A stretch of DNA of 64,000 nt. It comes from Balaenoptera acutorostrata. Lineage: Eukaryota; Chordata; Mammalia; Artiodactyla; Balaenopteridae. Under the pieces are notes generated by a model. The model was not told where the DNA came from. It ran no database searches and saw nothing but the letters and a program-made list of their open reading frames with translations. The stretch covers positions 50,308,207-50,372,206 of the forward strand of contig NC_080078.1 in the NCBI RefSeq assembly GCF_949987535.1, read 5' to 3'. The position numbers and the translations under genes were made by a program. Positions 47,997-60,499 of this stretch are shown one piece after another (position 1 is the stretch's first letter; each line of letters begins with the position of its first letter).

Positions 47997-48033
47997 AACC
48001 TGCAGTATAAAAAAACAAACAAGAAAAAAAAAC

Positions 48034-49665
48034 AACTAATACTGAACTTTCTTTGGGTTATTTGTATGGAAATATGTTAACATAAATGTTTCAGACATTA
48101 CATGAAATTTCTAAAAACCTTATATGTTCTGGTATAATGTTATAAGTCATAATTCTAGTTATTACTTTAAAAAGTATATCTCAGAAATAACTAAATTTTC
48201 TTGTCAATTGCATTATTATGAACTTTCATCAAATCTTTAACTGTGGTCATTTTTACGTCTTTTGTCATTTACAGACAGTTCTGGGTGTACTCTGATGCTT
48301 TTGCAAAAAGGTTCCTATAAAAGGGTTTCATCTTCAAGGAATTCATGGAAAAGACTTTGACAAGTACAGGTTTCTGGTAACTGACTATACTGCTGAACTG
48401 AATGAATAAGCATTTTCAGAACTCTAATGGAAAACTGATGAATTCATAAAAGTGCTAACAAAAGATCATGATGAAATAAAAAATTAATTACATGGGACTG
48501 AGTGAACTGATGAGGATGATTATAATTTTTGTGACTTTCTGTTTGAATAAAAAAAGAAAAAGACCTCTCCCTCACCCAAAATAAAAATACCATAGAAAGA
48601 CTCTCAAAGGAACATGAGAAAAATTATGGTGCATTTCAATGTGAAAATCAAGAAAAGACAAAATGACTTGTGCACTTATTTTAGGCTCCTGATAAACTGT
48701 TAAACTCTTTGAGTGATGGGACAAGTTAAGGATAAGGTAAGAGTTAAAGTCAGTAGCTCCAAGAATGATCTCTTATTTATTGTTGACAAATCAAGACTGT
48801 CCTATACAAAACAGGGCTGGGGTCACCTTTGGATAAAACACACATGCTGACGGTAGCACTATGAATGGTGATATTCTAGCAGAGTAGATCTTTCAGCTGC
48901 ATTTGGCTTTTATGCCAAGAACATGTGTCTTTAATCCCATGCTCAAATAGACAAATCATTCATCTAAGAAGCTGTAACACAGTAAACACAAGAAATTTGT
49001 AGTGGGTCCCAGAAGGAAGAAACAAAAGAGCTCACTGATCCTGCTCACCTGTAATTTGTCAATTATATGATTTCTCACACAAATATTGAATTAGAGTATT
49101 TTAATAACTTTCCTTGAGCAAATGAATTTCTCTCTGATGTAGACTCATAACAGGCACAGAACAAGTTCTCTGTGGTCCCTGATGCTGAGAGAAAATTACT
49201 TCCAGCCGTTATAGCTCAGTAATGACAGCATTTAGTGTCTATGCCATCATCCAAGCAATCACAAATCATCCAGAAAGTACTTATTTTCACAGAGCACTGA
49301 GCTAGACTCAGCTCATAATTCTGGAGTGAAGGTGTCTGGCTTTCACACAAGTTTGTGGCTGGTATCCTTGAGGCCAACTATTTGCTTCCCTAAACTGCTG
49401 CGGGTACAGGACATGTCATTAGGGTGGGCAGCCAAGCCCAGTTTAGTTTCACTCCACCACAGAAATTTTTAATTTCCATTCAAGGGCTGAAGAGGTCTTT
49501 GTTCAGTGAACAAGTCCTTCCTAGCAGCCCCTGTGCTCACTGGCTTAATATCATAGTTAGACTCATTGTGGTTGGTAAAATCCTCATTTAAGTAGATAGC
49601 ATGCTGATGCTAATACCTAAGGACATAAAGGATTAGCATATGTTTTTTAAGTGTATACAAAAAAA
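48034..49665. other. Unassigned; a possible decayed cDNA-like patch
   Basis: 48230-48560 ends in an A-rich run after 'gtttgaataaaaaaag' and reads a little like the 3' end of a processed pseudogene, but I recognise no parent gene and found no target duplication. The rest shows nothing I can name. Confidence 0.3.
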
Positions 49666-49669
49666 GATA

Positions 49670-49850
49670 TGCTGATAGACAAATTCAAATCCAACACTCA
49701 TGGTGTGAACTTGGCTAAGTCACTTATCTAGAGAAGCCTCAGTTTCTTGATCTGAAAAATGGGAATAAAAATTCCATCTCCCAACAGGAGTGTTTTATGG
49801 ATTAAATGAGATGATGTATACACAATGTTTAGTATTCAAATAAAGGATAG
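49670..49850 (+). repeat. MIR SINE
   Basis: 'tgtgaacttggctaagtcac', 'tcagtttcttgatctgaaaa' and 'tttatggattaaatgagatg' are MIR core phrases in order. Confidence 0.88.
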
Positions 49851-49879
49851 ACTCTTGTATTATCTAGCACAGAGTCCAT

Positions 49880-50060
49880 ACGTTACTATGCAAATGGCAT
49901 AGTGGAAAATATGGCTCTGCATTCAAATTCTGCCTCTACCACTTATGAGCCAGGATTTCTTAAGTTACTTGACTCTCTGGTTCCTATCTTTTTCACTGGC
50001 AAAATGAAGGGGATGAGTTATAATATTTTAAAATTCCTTTATATCTCACAAATTTTATAT
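49880..50060 (+). repeat. Second MIR SINE
   Basis: 'attctgcctctaccacttat' and 'aagttacttgactctctggt' give the MIR order; more diverged than the neighbour. Confidence 0.8.
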
Positions 50061-52940
50061 ACCCAGCCACCTTTACCAATTGCCCTGGGACATTCCTGGG
50101 TTTGAAATTAATAATAAATTGAGCTTTAATGTGTAAACTATATAAAAACGATTTTATAGATGTGCCTCCATTTTTCTGAATTTCCAAAGTAAGCTATTTG
50201 AGTGAAATAATACATCCAAACAGAACAATGACAAATTAAAATCTTCACAAAATGTAACCTGTGTAATCACGGTCCAAATCAAGGACTAGAACTTGACCTG
50301 TGCCCCAGAGCCTCAGACCATTATATTCTGTTAAAGAATATCTATTAACGACATACAAGGAACTGTTAACATAGAGGCTAGGCTTCTAATTCCAACAATA
50401 ACAATGACAACAACCATCAAAAATTAAGAAAAGAGCCAGTTGGATATGAGGTATTCTGGATGGGAATAATTAAAAGATGAATCAAGATAAATCATCTCAA
50501 CATTAAAATCTAACACTAATTTCTAGGATCCTAATTATGTCCATACTAATTTCGTCACCAGAAAAAAATACAAACGGAATATGCTATTCAGAAGAAGCCC
50601 AATTTCTTTAAATGACCATTTCCAGCGCTGGCTTCCCAAGGTCTCTCCCCTGAGCCTTCCAGTGGTCTGGCCAACTGCTTGCATTTTTACAGTTTGCTTC
50701 TCAGATTTGCAGTGCTTTTCCCTGGCTGTTGGGGGAAAGATTTTTCAATACAGGAAGACTTGCGTGCATTTGGAAATGGCCGTCAGCACGCTGAAACAAA
50801 GAGCTTCCCTCTGGCTGCATCATTATCTTTTCAACATACCTATCTGCTGAGTTCCAGAGAATAGTCTTCTATGTGTGCACATTTTTCCTACTAACATATA
50901 CTAGCTTTAAACATCAGTAGGCTCCAACGAAGTCCCACTAATATTCCCCCAAGCTTGACATCTAAAGCCAGGTATAAGAGAAATTATTTCATAGGAAATG
51001 CAAACTCCCCTGCTTTTCACTTTTGCTTTAGCTTAAAAAAATTAAAAGGAATAAAAGAGAGAAACTTTTAGATGCTGCTGACAATTTGAAAAAGATTATG
51101 GGTTCTCTGAGAACGCTATTTCTTTGAATTTTGGACAGGAAAGGTAAAGTATCTTTGATTTTATCTTGCTCAATCACATTGGTCCTGCTGCCAGAGCTAT
51201 AATAACTCAGGGAACCCAGAATAGAGGAAGAGAGGAAGGAAGAGGAGAAAGGGGCTTAAGAGGAGGAGAAAAGCAAATGGGGATGTTTGCAGGGGCCAGA
51301 GCAGGAGCTGCAGGGCTTCATGGGCCCCAAGAGTGCTCTGGCGCGATCATTTGAAATATTATCCAAAATATTTTCATTCCCAGTGATTCTCACCACCCGC
51401 TCCGGCCAACTTCCCTCCCACTGATGCTGAGGCCTTCATTGCTTGGGGTGGAGCCGAGTCCAGGGAAGAATAAGAGGACTCAGTCCTCAGGTTTTAATCC
51501 CAAAGTTGCCTCTGGAAGCCCATTTTAGGGAGGGAAAAGACTAGTTAAAAACAAAGCTTTCATTTGCAAAACCAGAAAAAAAAAAAAAAAAAGCTTGCAG
51601 GGCTCAAAGGAGAAAAAGGAGTATTTTTACTTTTGTTTGTTTTGCTGACGGAAAGCCAGAGAGTAGGGAAGATTCAGAATCGGGTGTGACTTGGGGCATT
51701 TCCTGAACCACAAGGACTGAAATGAGCCTTCCTGGGCTGGGGCTGGTGGGGGGATCCGGAGGCAGCCTGTCAGCAGAGGAGAGGTGCCTGGGTTCCCATT
51801 TGCAAGTTTGGGAGGAGGATCTCCTGGGAGACCCCACAGTTTGTACGACAGCCTCAGGGGTGGCAGGCAAGCCCTGTTCAGGCAAAAACGTCGAGAGTTC
51901 CCACCTCAACCTACCTCCTCTCCCCCACACATGCTACAGGGAGATCTAGAAAGCTCTGAGAGGATGGACTAGGACCCCAACCCCCAACCAAGCAAGGAAG
52001 GCAGACGTTCCCCTGGAAGCAGTGCCCAGGACAGACATGAGCAGTAGACCCCAGAGCACATCCAACGGCCAGGGCTGATGGGGACGGCGGTGGGGGCCGC
52101 CCCCAACCTCCCCCCGTAGGAGAAGGAAGTGGGGACTCAAAAATAAGCATGTGCTAGATCCCTTCCTCTCATTCCAGATGTGCAGCCTCTTGACTGAGCC
52201 GTCCTCCTCGGAAACGAAGAGAAGGAACCCAGAAGAGGCAGAGAACCGCCTTGCTTAGGAAGGAGCGCTCGGGAGTCTGAATCCCCTGCGTATTTGCCTC
52301 ACAGAGGTTACACTTTAAACCAGAGGGACTGAGCTGTCTTAAATGGGGGTGGGGGTGGGGCACTGGTGAGCAAGCTGAGTTCAATTACAGATAAAATAAA
52401 AAGTTGTGCTTCTGCATATGTGCCCCCTAATGTGTCCACCTCACAGCAGCTTCCAGAGCCTCTGTGGTTCCAGGGGAAACTGCTGCTTCTTCATATCCCT
52501 GCCTTCCCAGTACAGGCACCCCTGGGAGGCAAGAAGGCTCCCTGTTGGTAACTAAGCAGCGGGTGGTCTAATCAGCCCTCCAGCAAGGGTTCGGGGGACA
52601 GTCCTGACATAAACAGGAGAGCACCCTTGCACCCTCGCAGCCTGGAAACCAGCTGTCCTGTCACCCACCATCCTCTTTCTAACGGCTGAAGATGTTCAGG
52701 AAGACCCCCTCCTCACTCACCTGCACCCCAATATCCTGTAGTGTCACCCTGAATTCTGCTCTCCATTTCACCTCTGGAGGCTGAATGGGGAAAAAATGAT
52801 GCCTCCCTCACCATGGCTGGTATACCCTTGCACCTTCCCCCAGAAGATCTCTGGCTCAGAGAAATAACCTAGGAGAACTTTTGCTCTGAAGCCAACTATG
52901 TGGTCTGCGGAGAAGCTCCCAGTCAAGTGTTCCTTTGCTG
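50061..52940. other. Long unassigned stretch, GC-richer right half
   Basis: 50580-50860 has no repeat resemblance and might be conserved non-coding sequence. 51200-51300 is GA-rich. An A run sits at about 51578-51594. 51700-52400 is GC-richer, but the short overlapping ORFs on both strands show no domain and CpG is not concentrated. No gene is supported. Confidence 0.4.
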
Positions 52941-52944
52941 GCTT

Positions 52945-53125
52945 TTCAAAGAGTTCTTCCCAAAGTGTGGCCAAGACCAGCAGCATCACTTGGAAGCTGG
53001 TTAGGATGCAAATTCTTGAGACCCCACCCAAACCTATTGACTAGAGAACTCTGGGGTAGGAATCTGTTTGAACAACTGCCCACTCCTACCCCCAGCCTAT
53101 GCAATTTAAGTCTGAATGCACTGCC
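52945..53125 (+). mobile_element. MER5A hAT relic
   Basis: 'cccaaagtgtggccaagacc', 'gcagcatcacttggaagctg' and 'gagaactctggggtagg' follow MER5A order. Confidence 0.85.
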
Positions 53126-53539
53126 TTTATAGACCTAAGTGGTCCCTCTGTGTTGAACTTCACTGAAGAGTGAAGGTATCTTCCTGATGTAAACCTGAAG
53201 GTCCTCTGGTGCCCGAGCCTCCAGCAGCATCTCAGCAGGCCAACATCAGCCCTCCAGCAAGAATCTCAGTTCATCCAACAGATATTGAAGATCTACCATG
53301 CTTGGAACTCTAAATTCTCTCTCTGTGGCCCCAGACCTCATTGCTATGGCTTTATGATGTGAAGACATAGAGGAGGCAAAATCTGTGGGCCATTTCAATG
53401 GAGTCCACTTGCCTAAACATTTATTCCAGATAAGAGGTGGCCTACCAGGGCTTGAGAACGTTGTCTAGCTGCCCCAGCCTTATTGCAAATAATACCTCTG
53501 TCCATAAGGTAATCTTATCCTCAAGCTCCTCTTGCTTCT
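53126..53539. other. Unassigned
   Basis: No gene or repeat recognised. Confidence 0.4.
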
Positions 53540-53705
53540 TGGTCCAGTTGTGGTCCAGACCATTTGTTACAATCACCTGGGAATGTACTACAAAAGCACT
53601 AGTGTGCCACAAAGATCCTTATTTAACTGGTCTGGGGTGAGTCCTGGGCTCAGTATTTTTTTTAATTCACCCAGTGATTCTAATATGGAGCTTGAGCTGC
53701 AACCT
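53540..53705 (+). mobile_element. hAT MITE relic
   Basis: 'ttacaatcacctgggaatgt' then 'tggtctggggtgagtcctgg' and 'acccagtgattctaatatgg': MER58/MER20-like layout. Confidence 0.65.
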
Positions 53706-53804
53706 AGGCCCTGGCTAAACCAACAGACCCAGAAATGTCAGGTCTCCCCGTTTGAGAATTTGCAGGTGGCTTAAAGGTATAAAGAAGGAGGAGAGGTAGA
53801 TGGA

Positions 53805-53970
53805 TGTGCCAGGTACATTACAAATATTAGCTCATTTGACTTTACGAATAACACTGAGAATGTGCTGTCAGTAAACTCTTAAGCAATGATGGAAACTAAG
53901 AAAATGTGGAGCCAGGATTTAAAGGTCTTCGTTGAAAACCTGTGTCTTATTTGCTAACTGCAGAAACTAA
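53805..53970 (-). repeat. MIR SINE, antisense
   Basis: 'acaaatattagctcatttga' and 'gtggagccaggatttaaagg' phrases of antisense MIR. Confidence 0.65.
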
Positions 53971-54420
53971 GTGATACAAAATGAAAAAACTATAAAAATA
54001 TGCAGTGGAACATCGGTGAGCTAAACCAAGATTTAACACATGGGACATCACAGTACACAGGATTCCAAGTTGGTTCACACTGTAATCAAATATACACAAA
54101 ATGCTAGACTAAAGAGGGTTCCCTTGGGCTCTTCTTACAACCTTTGCAAGATCTGCATTTTCTCTCCAACCCTCCTTCTCAGGTGTAGCTCTGGGGGTGG
54201 GGGGTGCCCTAACCAGAGATGGATGTGTAGACTATCAGCTCGCAGTACCACTGTGTAGAAAACTTGCTGTGAAAAGAAAACTGAGCAGTAAGATAGAGCA
54301 CTTCTCTATGCAACCAAATGATATGACTCTCATGTCACCTTCTTGAAGCCTGGGTGTCTCCCTGGGGCAATGAGAAGGCAGTATCATTCTCACAAAGAAC
54401 ATACGCTCCCCCTCAAACCT
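53971..54420. other. Unassigned
   Basis: Nothing recognised. Confidence 0.4.
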
Positions 54421-54424
54421 GCCT

Positions 54425-54625
54425 GGGGTCCCACACCAACTTCTCCACTTACTATGCGACTTTGGACAGGGTACTTAACCTCCCCACGCCTCAGAAAACC
54501 CACCTGTAAAATGGAAGAAAGTACCTTGAGATGCCACCCTCCCTTCCTGGCTGTTGTCAGGATTGTTGATGATGTACACAAAGCATGGAACACAACGTTG
54601 ATGGTGGAATTTATTATTATTTCAT
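54425..54625 (+). repeat. MIR SINE
   Basis: 'tccacttactatgcgacttt', 'cgcctcagaaaacccacctg' and 'taaaatggaagaaagtacct' are MIR phrases. Confidence 0.8.
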
Positions 54626-54789
54626 GACTTAGAATGGTCTTCTGCCCTCTTCCTCCTTCACTAACATTGAAACCTACACCCATCAACATGGACACTTCCC
54701 TATAACCTCTCTTCCATGCAGAGCTACAGGCCACATGCTCCCCACTAGCACACCGTGAAACAGCTTACTGAAACAGCCCCATAAACTGA

Positions 54790-54935
54790 ACCGAGTTGTC
54801 ACATGGCTGCCTTGGTCACTTTGACCAGGAGCTCCCTGAGGACAAGGCCTGTCTTATTACCCATTAAATCCCCAGCATCTAGCCCAGTGTCTGCTCACAA
54901 TAGGTTCTCAATGAATATTTGTAGAATAAATAAAC
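54790..54935 (+). repeat. L2 3' end
   Basis: 'gaggacaaggcctgtcttat', 'tccccagcatctagcccagt' and 'ctcaatgaatatttgtagaa' give the full L2 terminal pattern. Confidence 0.88.
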
Positions 54936-55335
54936 AAAATATAAATACTCAGGGCTGGCCCTTCCAGAAATGGCTGGTGGTTTCCTCAAACTCCAAAAAT
55001 CTCCCTGTTGGGACTCTGGGTGGAACACAGGGATCACCACTCATCATTTTCTCTGTACCTCCTTATCCATCCCAGACCCATCAATTTGGACCCCCAGATG
55101 GATGTTTCCTATGCATAACTAAGGTAAGACAAAGTCTCAGGCTCCCTTAACCCCCAAAACTCTCCTGCAAAGGCCTTAGGACAAGGTGTTTCCCACCCAC
55201 CTGGTGCAATGGAAGAACATCTGGACAGCATTCTCTGCTGTTCAAATCAATTTATGCCCCATGAATCACATGTTGAATACACATAACCTCACTCTCTGAG
55301 AAACATTCCTTTGGGTTTCCTTAAAATGATCTATT
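54936..55335. other. Unassigned
   Basis: Nothing recognised. Confidence 0.4.
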
Positions 55336-55339
55336 ATTG

Positions 55340-55430
55340 ATAACCATACATATGCCACATGCCTCATTTCATCTCCATACTACCCCATCAAGATAAGTAC
55401 TTTACATGATTTAGAGATGGTACAAATGCC
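55340..55430 (-). repeat. MIR fragment, antisense
   Basis: 'atgcctcatttcatctccat' to 'atgatttagagatggtac' resembles antisense MIR. Confidence 0.5.
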
Positions 55431-55499
55431 CGTGGGAGCCTTCCCAATTTTCCTTGTCTTATTCCTCAAAAAGGAGGCTAAAATATCCTTATTTTATTC

Positions 55500-55920
55500 T
55501 AAATAATAAATATTTATATCCTTTCCCAACCCTTTCTTGAAACTAAGACATGGGACAATGTCAGGACTTTGGCCAATAGGACCTGAGGGAAAGTCTGCTG
55601 GGAGAGGGGTAAGAAATAATGAAAACTTTTTCACCTCAATAAAAAGAGATGCAAGGAAGAAACACTATTCTTCTTCAGCTGGATATGGTCATGGCTACAT
55701 GTGATGCCTGGAACAGTAGCAGCCATCCTGCAACCCTGAGGAGAGACAGCTAAAGGACCAATTCAATACGGTGAAGGTAGGAAGCAGAAAGAGGGATCCT
55801 TGATGACACCATTGAGCACTGTCCCAATCCTGGAACCCCCAATTGCTATGCTTGTTGCTATGTGATATAATAAATATTCTCATAGTTTAAACTACTTTTA
55901 GGTGGGTGTTATGTTACATA
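55500..55920 (+). mobile_element. MaLR/MLT1-like LTR, diverged
   Basis: 'gactttggccaataggacct', 'gcctggaacagtagcagcca' and a 3' 'atataataaatattctcata' end follow the general MaLR LTR plan. Confidence 0.5.
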
Positions 55921-56049
55921 TCTGAAATGTCCTACCCGACACAACAGGAAAGAAGACAGGAGAAGCTAATTACCAAAAAGATCACACTGCAATTAGCAAA
56001 AGAAAGGAACTAGCATTATAGTAGAGGAATGGAAGTAACATTATTAACC

Positions 56050-56250
56050 CATCATGAGCAACACACTCTATCAAGAGCAATATATGAAATACACCACTTA
56101 ATGCTCATCAAAACCCGAAGAGGATATTATGGATAGTCTATTTCATAAAAGAAAACTCAAGAGAGGTTAAGTAATTTACCCAAGGTCAAGTAGGAAGTGG
56201 CAATTTTGGAATTTCAGCACAAGCTGGTATGACTTCAGTGACAGGAGGGA
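56050..56250 (-). repeat. MIR SINE, antisense
   Basis: 'agaggttaagtaatttaccc' and 'aaggtcaagtaggaagtggc' are the antisense MIR core. Confidence 0.85.
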
Positions 56251-57885
56251 TCTGCTATGCCATATGCATGAAGAATTAGTATCCCTTAGCTCATCCTTTT
56301 GTATGGCTGTGTTCCTCAGATCTTTTGCTATGAAATGATTTTGATAGGGAGAATATAAAGCATAACGGGATGCAATGGTGCTCTCAGGAAGATATGGGGG
56401 GTGTGGGGTAAAGGGACAATAGTAGACCACTGAAAGCTACCTGGGAAGTCTTCAAATTGTACACAGAGCAGACCCAGACAAACTCTGCTCTTTGACTGAA
56501 AAAAAAAAATACACATATGTATATATACATTATCAATATTTTTCAGTCTTTATTAAATATAAATTATTTAATATATTTATGGCATAATTAAGGAAAACTT
56601 TCACAAATGAATTGGATCTGTTTTCGGCTGGATAACAATCTATTTACTTTCGTTAGACCTTGGAAATTTCAATACACTGTAATTGTATTTCTAATGACAG
56701 AAGATTCATCTCAGCTCACAGTGTATACATTTCATTATTCACCACACATTTATATTCTAGTAAATGAACTTGCTCATTATACACTGTAATCTTTTTGTTG
56801 CACGATGTTTACATTTTTTAAGTGATTAAAGCCATGTAATCACTTCATTGTGATGTTGGCAATTGTCATTATATAATATATACAATTTCAAAAAGATGCA
56901 ATTTAAGGATTTTGATCTTGCAGCATAAATATATGCATGACACGTAGTACAAATAAACTTACTCCAGATGGTTGCTTAAAACAGATAAATCAAATTTCCC
57001 AGTAGTCACAAACTAAATTTTCGACCAAATATAGTTTTTTCACTGATTAAAATGGCTAAACATTCAAGTCACTCTAAACATAATAAATGTGACAAAATTG
57101 GGTAGGTTGTGATAGAACAGAATTAGATTTTCTGGCTATTTTAAGAGTCCTTTTGGGTCTACTCAAGATGAGGACCCACCCATCTGAAAAGGTCCAGGTT
57201 TTAAGTTCAGTTCTGCCGTATTTCGAAAGACATACAAGGTCAGCACGTTTGGGTTTCATGGGAAAAGAAGTGGGATGCAGTGAATTTAATCCACCAGGAT
57301 GAAGTTGGCAATACCTTGTCCTTCCAGAGCACCTTCAAGCTGTATTTATAAGCTTTTCAAACCAAGGCAACAACAGAACACTACAGAAAATGCTAGCTAG
57401 AAAAAAACATATTGGCACAGTAAAACAAATTACCCTCAAAGCCAGAGAACTGCAGGTTGATGGACTCCCCCGCTGAGCCATTAGCCCTGCCTTGCATTGT
57501 TACAATATTGCCCCAGTGCATTAACAAACTGCCTAGCTCTTTCTGGTCTGTTGCTAGCGACCTTCCTGCTTTCAGCAGCTAGTAAAATTAAACCTCTTCC
57601 AAATAATTCTCATGTGCACAGACTGTAAAGTGAATGTAAATTAAAGTAATACATTACCCCAAATTTCAACTTTTTTAGACAGCTGCCCGCTAGCCCCACC
57701 TTTGCAAATATTCTTCCTTTGCTCGGCATGCAAACACCTAGGTGGGGTTCACAGAAACCCACATTTTTGTCCCATCACCCATTGCATAACCAACTTATCT
57801 GGCCCAACAGCTCAAGCACACTTCTAAGTGCCCTCAATACCCATGCTTACCAGCATGGTTCAAGGCTCAACAACCTTTATATTTA
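56251..57885. other. Unique, AT-rich stretch without repeats
   Basis: 56520-57060 and 57470-57700 contain many TAATTA/ATTAAAG/TTTATTA words and no repeat signature. Such sequence is typical of conserved non-coding elements, but I cannot test conservation. No ORF is supported. Confidence 0.4.
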
Positions 57886-57889
57886 AAAG

Positions 57890-58250
57890 CTTTCTAATCA
57901 ATGAGAAAGAATGACAAAAATACCAATGGAAAAAAAAGTTAGTGTTCATGAATAGACCAGAAAGAGAAAGAAGTGAGTACCCAATAAATGTAAGAAAAAA
58001 ACATATTTCAGCAGTGATCAAATAAATGTAATAAAAACAAATAGGTGTGATTTTTAAGAGGTGTGAGACGAACCAGGGTTTTTTGTTTGTTTGTTTGTTT
58101 TTTTAATAATACTGTTCCATATTAGAAATGATGAAGAAAAATGGATGGACATCTTCAACTATGGCTGCTTATGGTAATGTAAATTGGCATCATAATTGAA
58201 AGTAAGAGGCACTCACCAACTGACCCAAGAGCTCCTCTTTCACAACTAAA
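57890..58250 (+). mobile_element. Very old L1 fragment
   Basis: 'taccaatggaaaaaaaagtt' through 'tggtaatgtaaattggcatc' follows the ORF2 3' region of old mammalian L1s (the 'aatgtaaattgg' phrase is diagnostic). A (TTTG)n run at 58080-58101 interrupts it. Confidence 0.6.
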
Positions 58251-59460
58251 TCCTCCCCTTGGAGTTACCGCCATGAACACCCACCCTTAAGTCACAGCCC
58301 CATTAGTGCAAAAGCCCTGGCTAAATTTTATCATCAATCAATTAGTCCAAACCAGAAACACTGGGGACATTAAAAATTCTCAGTTTACCAATAACTTTAG
58401 TCAATGCCAAATTATACCATCTGGTACCTAATATATTTGTTAATCCTCATATAGGATTCTAGTACAAGAAGCATATGCAATCAATTTCTCACATCATACA
58501 TAATAGGTATTGTAATAGCATGAATATTCTGCAAAGGAGGGGTCTATTCCCCCACTGATGCTTGACAAATGTTTGCCCATGACTTTCATTCATGCCTAAC
58601 AAGGTCACCTTTCATCTCCAGCACACAGTGAAAGAAGACTATAATCCTCTGGCTTTTTATGCAGAGATAGCTAAAGCAAATTCACAGTGCACCCGTCACT
58701 AAGGTAGGATATAAACACTCATTAGATAATCTTCACTAACAATCCCAGAAGTAAATATGATTGTGGTATCACATCCAAAACATCTGCAGAGGTCCACCAG
58801 TGGCCAACCTAGGCCCACGTACACTAAGGAAACACCATCATTTGCAAGCCATTATTGTCTCTCACCGGCATCTCTGCCTAGGTGAGTTCTTTAAACTGAA
58901 TAGAAGCAAGATGTGTGAGTTGCTTGGTTACAGGAAATCAGACTGCACAGAGTCCCACCTGATGTCTGGCTGGGAGTCATCACCACCTTTTAAGAAAACT
59001 TGTCATTTTTTAAGAAAAGGGAGCCTCGATTGCTGGGCAGCCATGACTGTTTTCTGCACGGCAGGTCGCTGGCTGAACCGCGTTTTCTGCTAATTAAATT
59101 CACTGTGGGAGATTCCTAACATGCATCTCCATGGGAAATGGATCTGCAAATCTGGATGATGCCCCTAATTGCTTCTGGTAACAAGGTTATGAGACTCAGG
59201 CTGTCATAGCGAGAGAAAGCAGAGCTCAGAGAAGTGGGGCTCCTCTCACAGACCATATGGGCCTCTTCAACCTACAGCTGGAAAAGCTAAAATCTGGCTC
59301 AGCTGCGACCGGGCACTTCCTGAACAAGGCCTGTCACTTTGCACTTTTCAATTACTTACCTGGAAATGCAGCAAGCAGGCAGTTGTGAAAAGGCACCATG
59401 GGAAAGGAGCAGTTGCTGTCTGCCAACCCTGTGCTGCGAGAGAGATCAGCTCTGGCCTGG
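58251..59460. other. Unassigned
   Basis: The 110-codon ORF at 58761-59093 has no domain. 59080-59220 looks like unique, perhaps conserved, sequence. No gene is supported. Confidence 0.4.
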
Positions 59461-59464
59461 TCTA

Positions 59465-59640
59465 AGGTAGGGCTACTGAAAGTGCCGTGCAGATCGGTAA
59501 CATCCATGTTACGTGGGAGCTTGTTAGAAATTCAGACTCTCAGCCCTACTGAGTCAGAACAGCTGAGGGTGGAGCCCAGGAATCAAAGCCTTAGCACCCT
59601 CCCTAAACTACCATTCATGAAGCCCTGGTCTCAGATACAC
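59465..59640 (+). mobile_element. MER5A-like hAT relic
   Basis: 'gggagcttgttagaaattca' and 'ctactgagtcagaacagctg' with order as MER5A. Confidence 0.75.
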
Positions 59641-59744
59641 ATGATTGTGAATCATTCGAGGAACGTGGCTCTCCTCCTGCCTCTGTCACAAACAGTGCTT
59701 GCCCCTGGGGAGCTCGTGTAGCCTCTGTGATCCCAGTTTCCTCG

Positions 59745-60225
59745 TTGTTCTGATCATCTACGGCAGCGTGACACACCACTCCAAAACCTAGAGGCTCAAG
59801 GCAAGAGTGGTTCTGTGAGTTGGCTGGAGTCAGCTGGCAAGTTTTCACGCGGGGTCTCTCATGTGGTTGAAGTCAGGTGGCGGCGGTGTGAGAGTCACCT
59901 GAATGATGGACTTGGCTGGGGCTGCTTCACTCACATACCTGGCATCTGAACTGGGATGGCTAATGGCTGGCTGGCATCTCTCCCTCCATATGGCCTCCCC
60001 ACATGGCTAGCTTGGGCTTCCTCACAGCATGCACCTCACAGTGCTTTGCCCACTGACACGGTGGCAGGCTTCCCCCAGAGTATGCATTCGTAGCAAACCA
60101 AGGCAGAAGCTGCCAGGCTTAGCCCTGCAACTGGCCCAGTGTGACATCTGCCACATTCTCTGGGTAAAAAGCAAGTCAGGGGGCTAGCCCAGACTCAAGG
60201 AGAGGGTCTTACATAAGAGTGGGAT
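59745..60225 (-). mobile_element. Solo MLT1 LTR, antisense
   Basis: 'ggcagcgtgacacaccactc' start, 'gggtctctcatgtggttgaa', 'gctagcttgggcttcctcac' and 'aaaagcaagtcagggggcta' are the MLT1C/D pattern in antisense. Confidence 0.85.
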
Positions 60226-60495
60226 TATAATTCTATAAGATCTGGAAAGGCGGGGCATCTTTAGAGAAGAGTTGCTACACTCACCTATTAAATGAAGGAG
60301 GTGGCCTATATCCCTAAAGGCCATCATGGTTTTCATAGTGCACGATGTTCTGACACAGGCAATACCCATATTTATTAGAGTCCATTATATCCATCTTGAG
60401 GAAGCCCATTTCTCCAAAATATCAGTGCCACTCATTTAGCACTAAGCACATACAGTCTTGCAGTATGATTTACCTTATAAGTGTAGTTACTCTGA
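60226..60495. other. Unassigned
   Basis: Nothing recognised. Confidence 0.4.
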
Positions 60496-60499
60496 CTTC

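Larger units (their letters stand above)
42169..48020 (+). mobile_element. Full-length L1 retrotransposon (copy C)
   Basis: A complete LINE-1: 5' UTR 42169-43070, ORF1 43071-43976, a 58-bp spacer, ORF2 44035-47820, 3' UTR to AATAAA at 47991-47996, and an A-rich tail. Copy number spreads by transcription, ORF2 nicking of genomic T-rich sites and target-primed reverse transcription. This copy is disabled by one stop in ORF1 and three in ORF2, but there is no frameshift, so it inserted recently compared with its neighbours. Its 3' UTR ('gattgacatgtatacactga') is unlike copies A and B, so a different subfamily. The A-rich sequence AAAAAACAAACAA on both sides (42150-42162 region and 48010-48022 region) could be the target duplication, but it is low complexity. 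Confidence 0.96.

Noticed and set aside
48230..48560. Possible processed pseudogene 3' end
   Set aside because: A-rich tail present, but no parent gene recognised and no target duplication found. Kept only as unassigned.
51700..52400. GC-richer block as CpG island or exon
   Set aside because: CpG dinucleotides are sparse and the short ORFs on both strands have no domain or clear splice sites.
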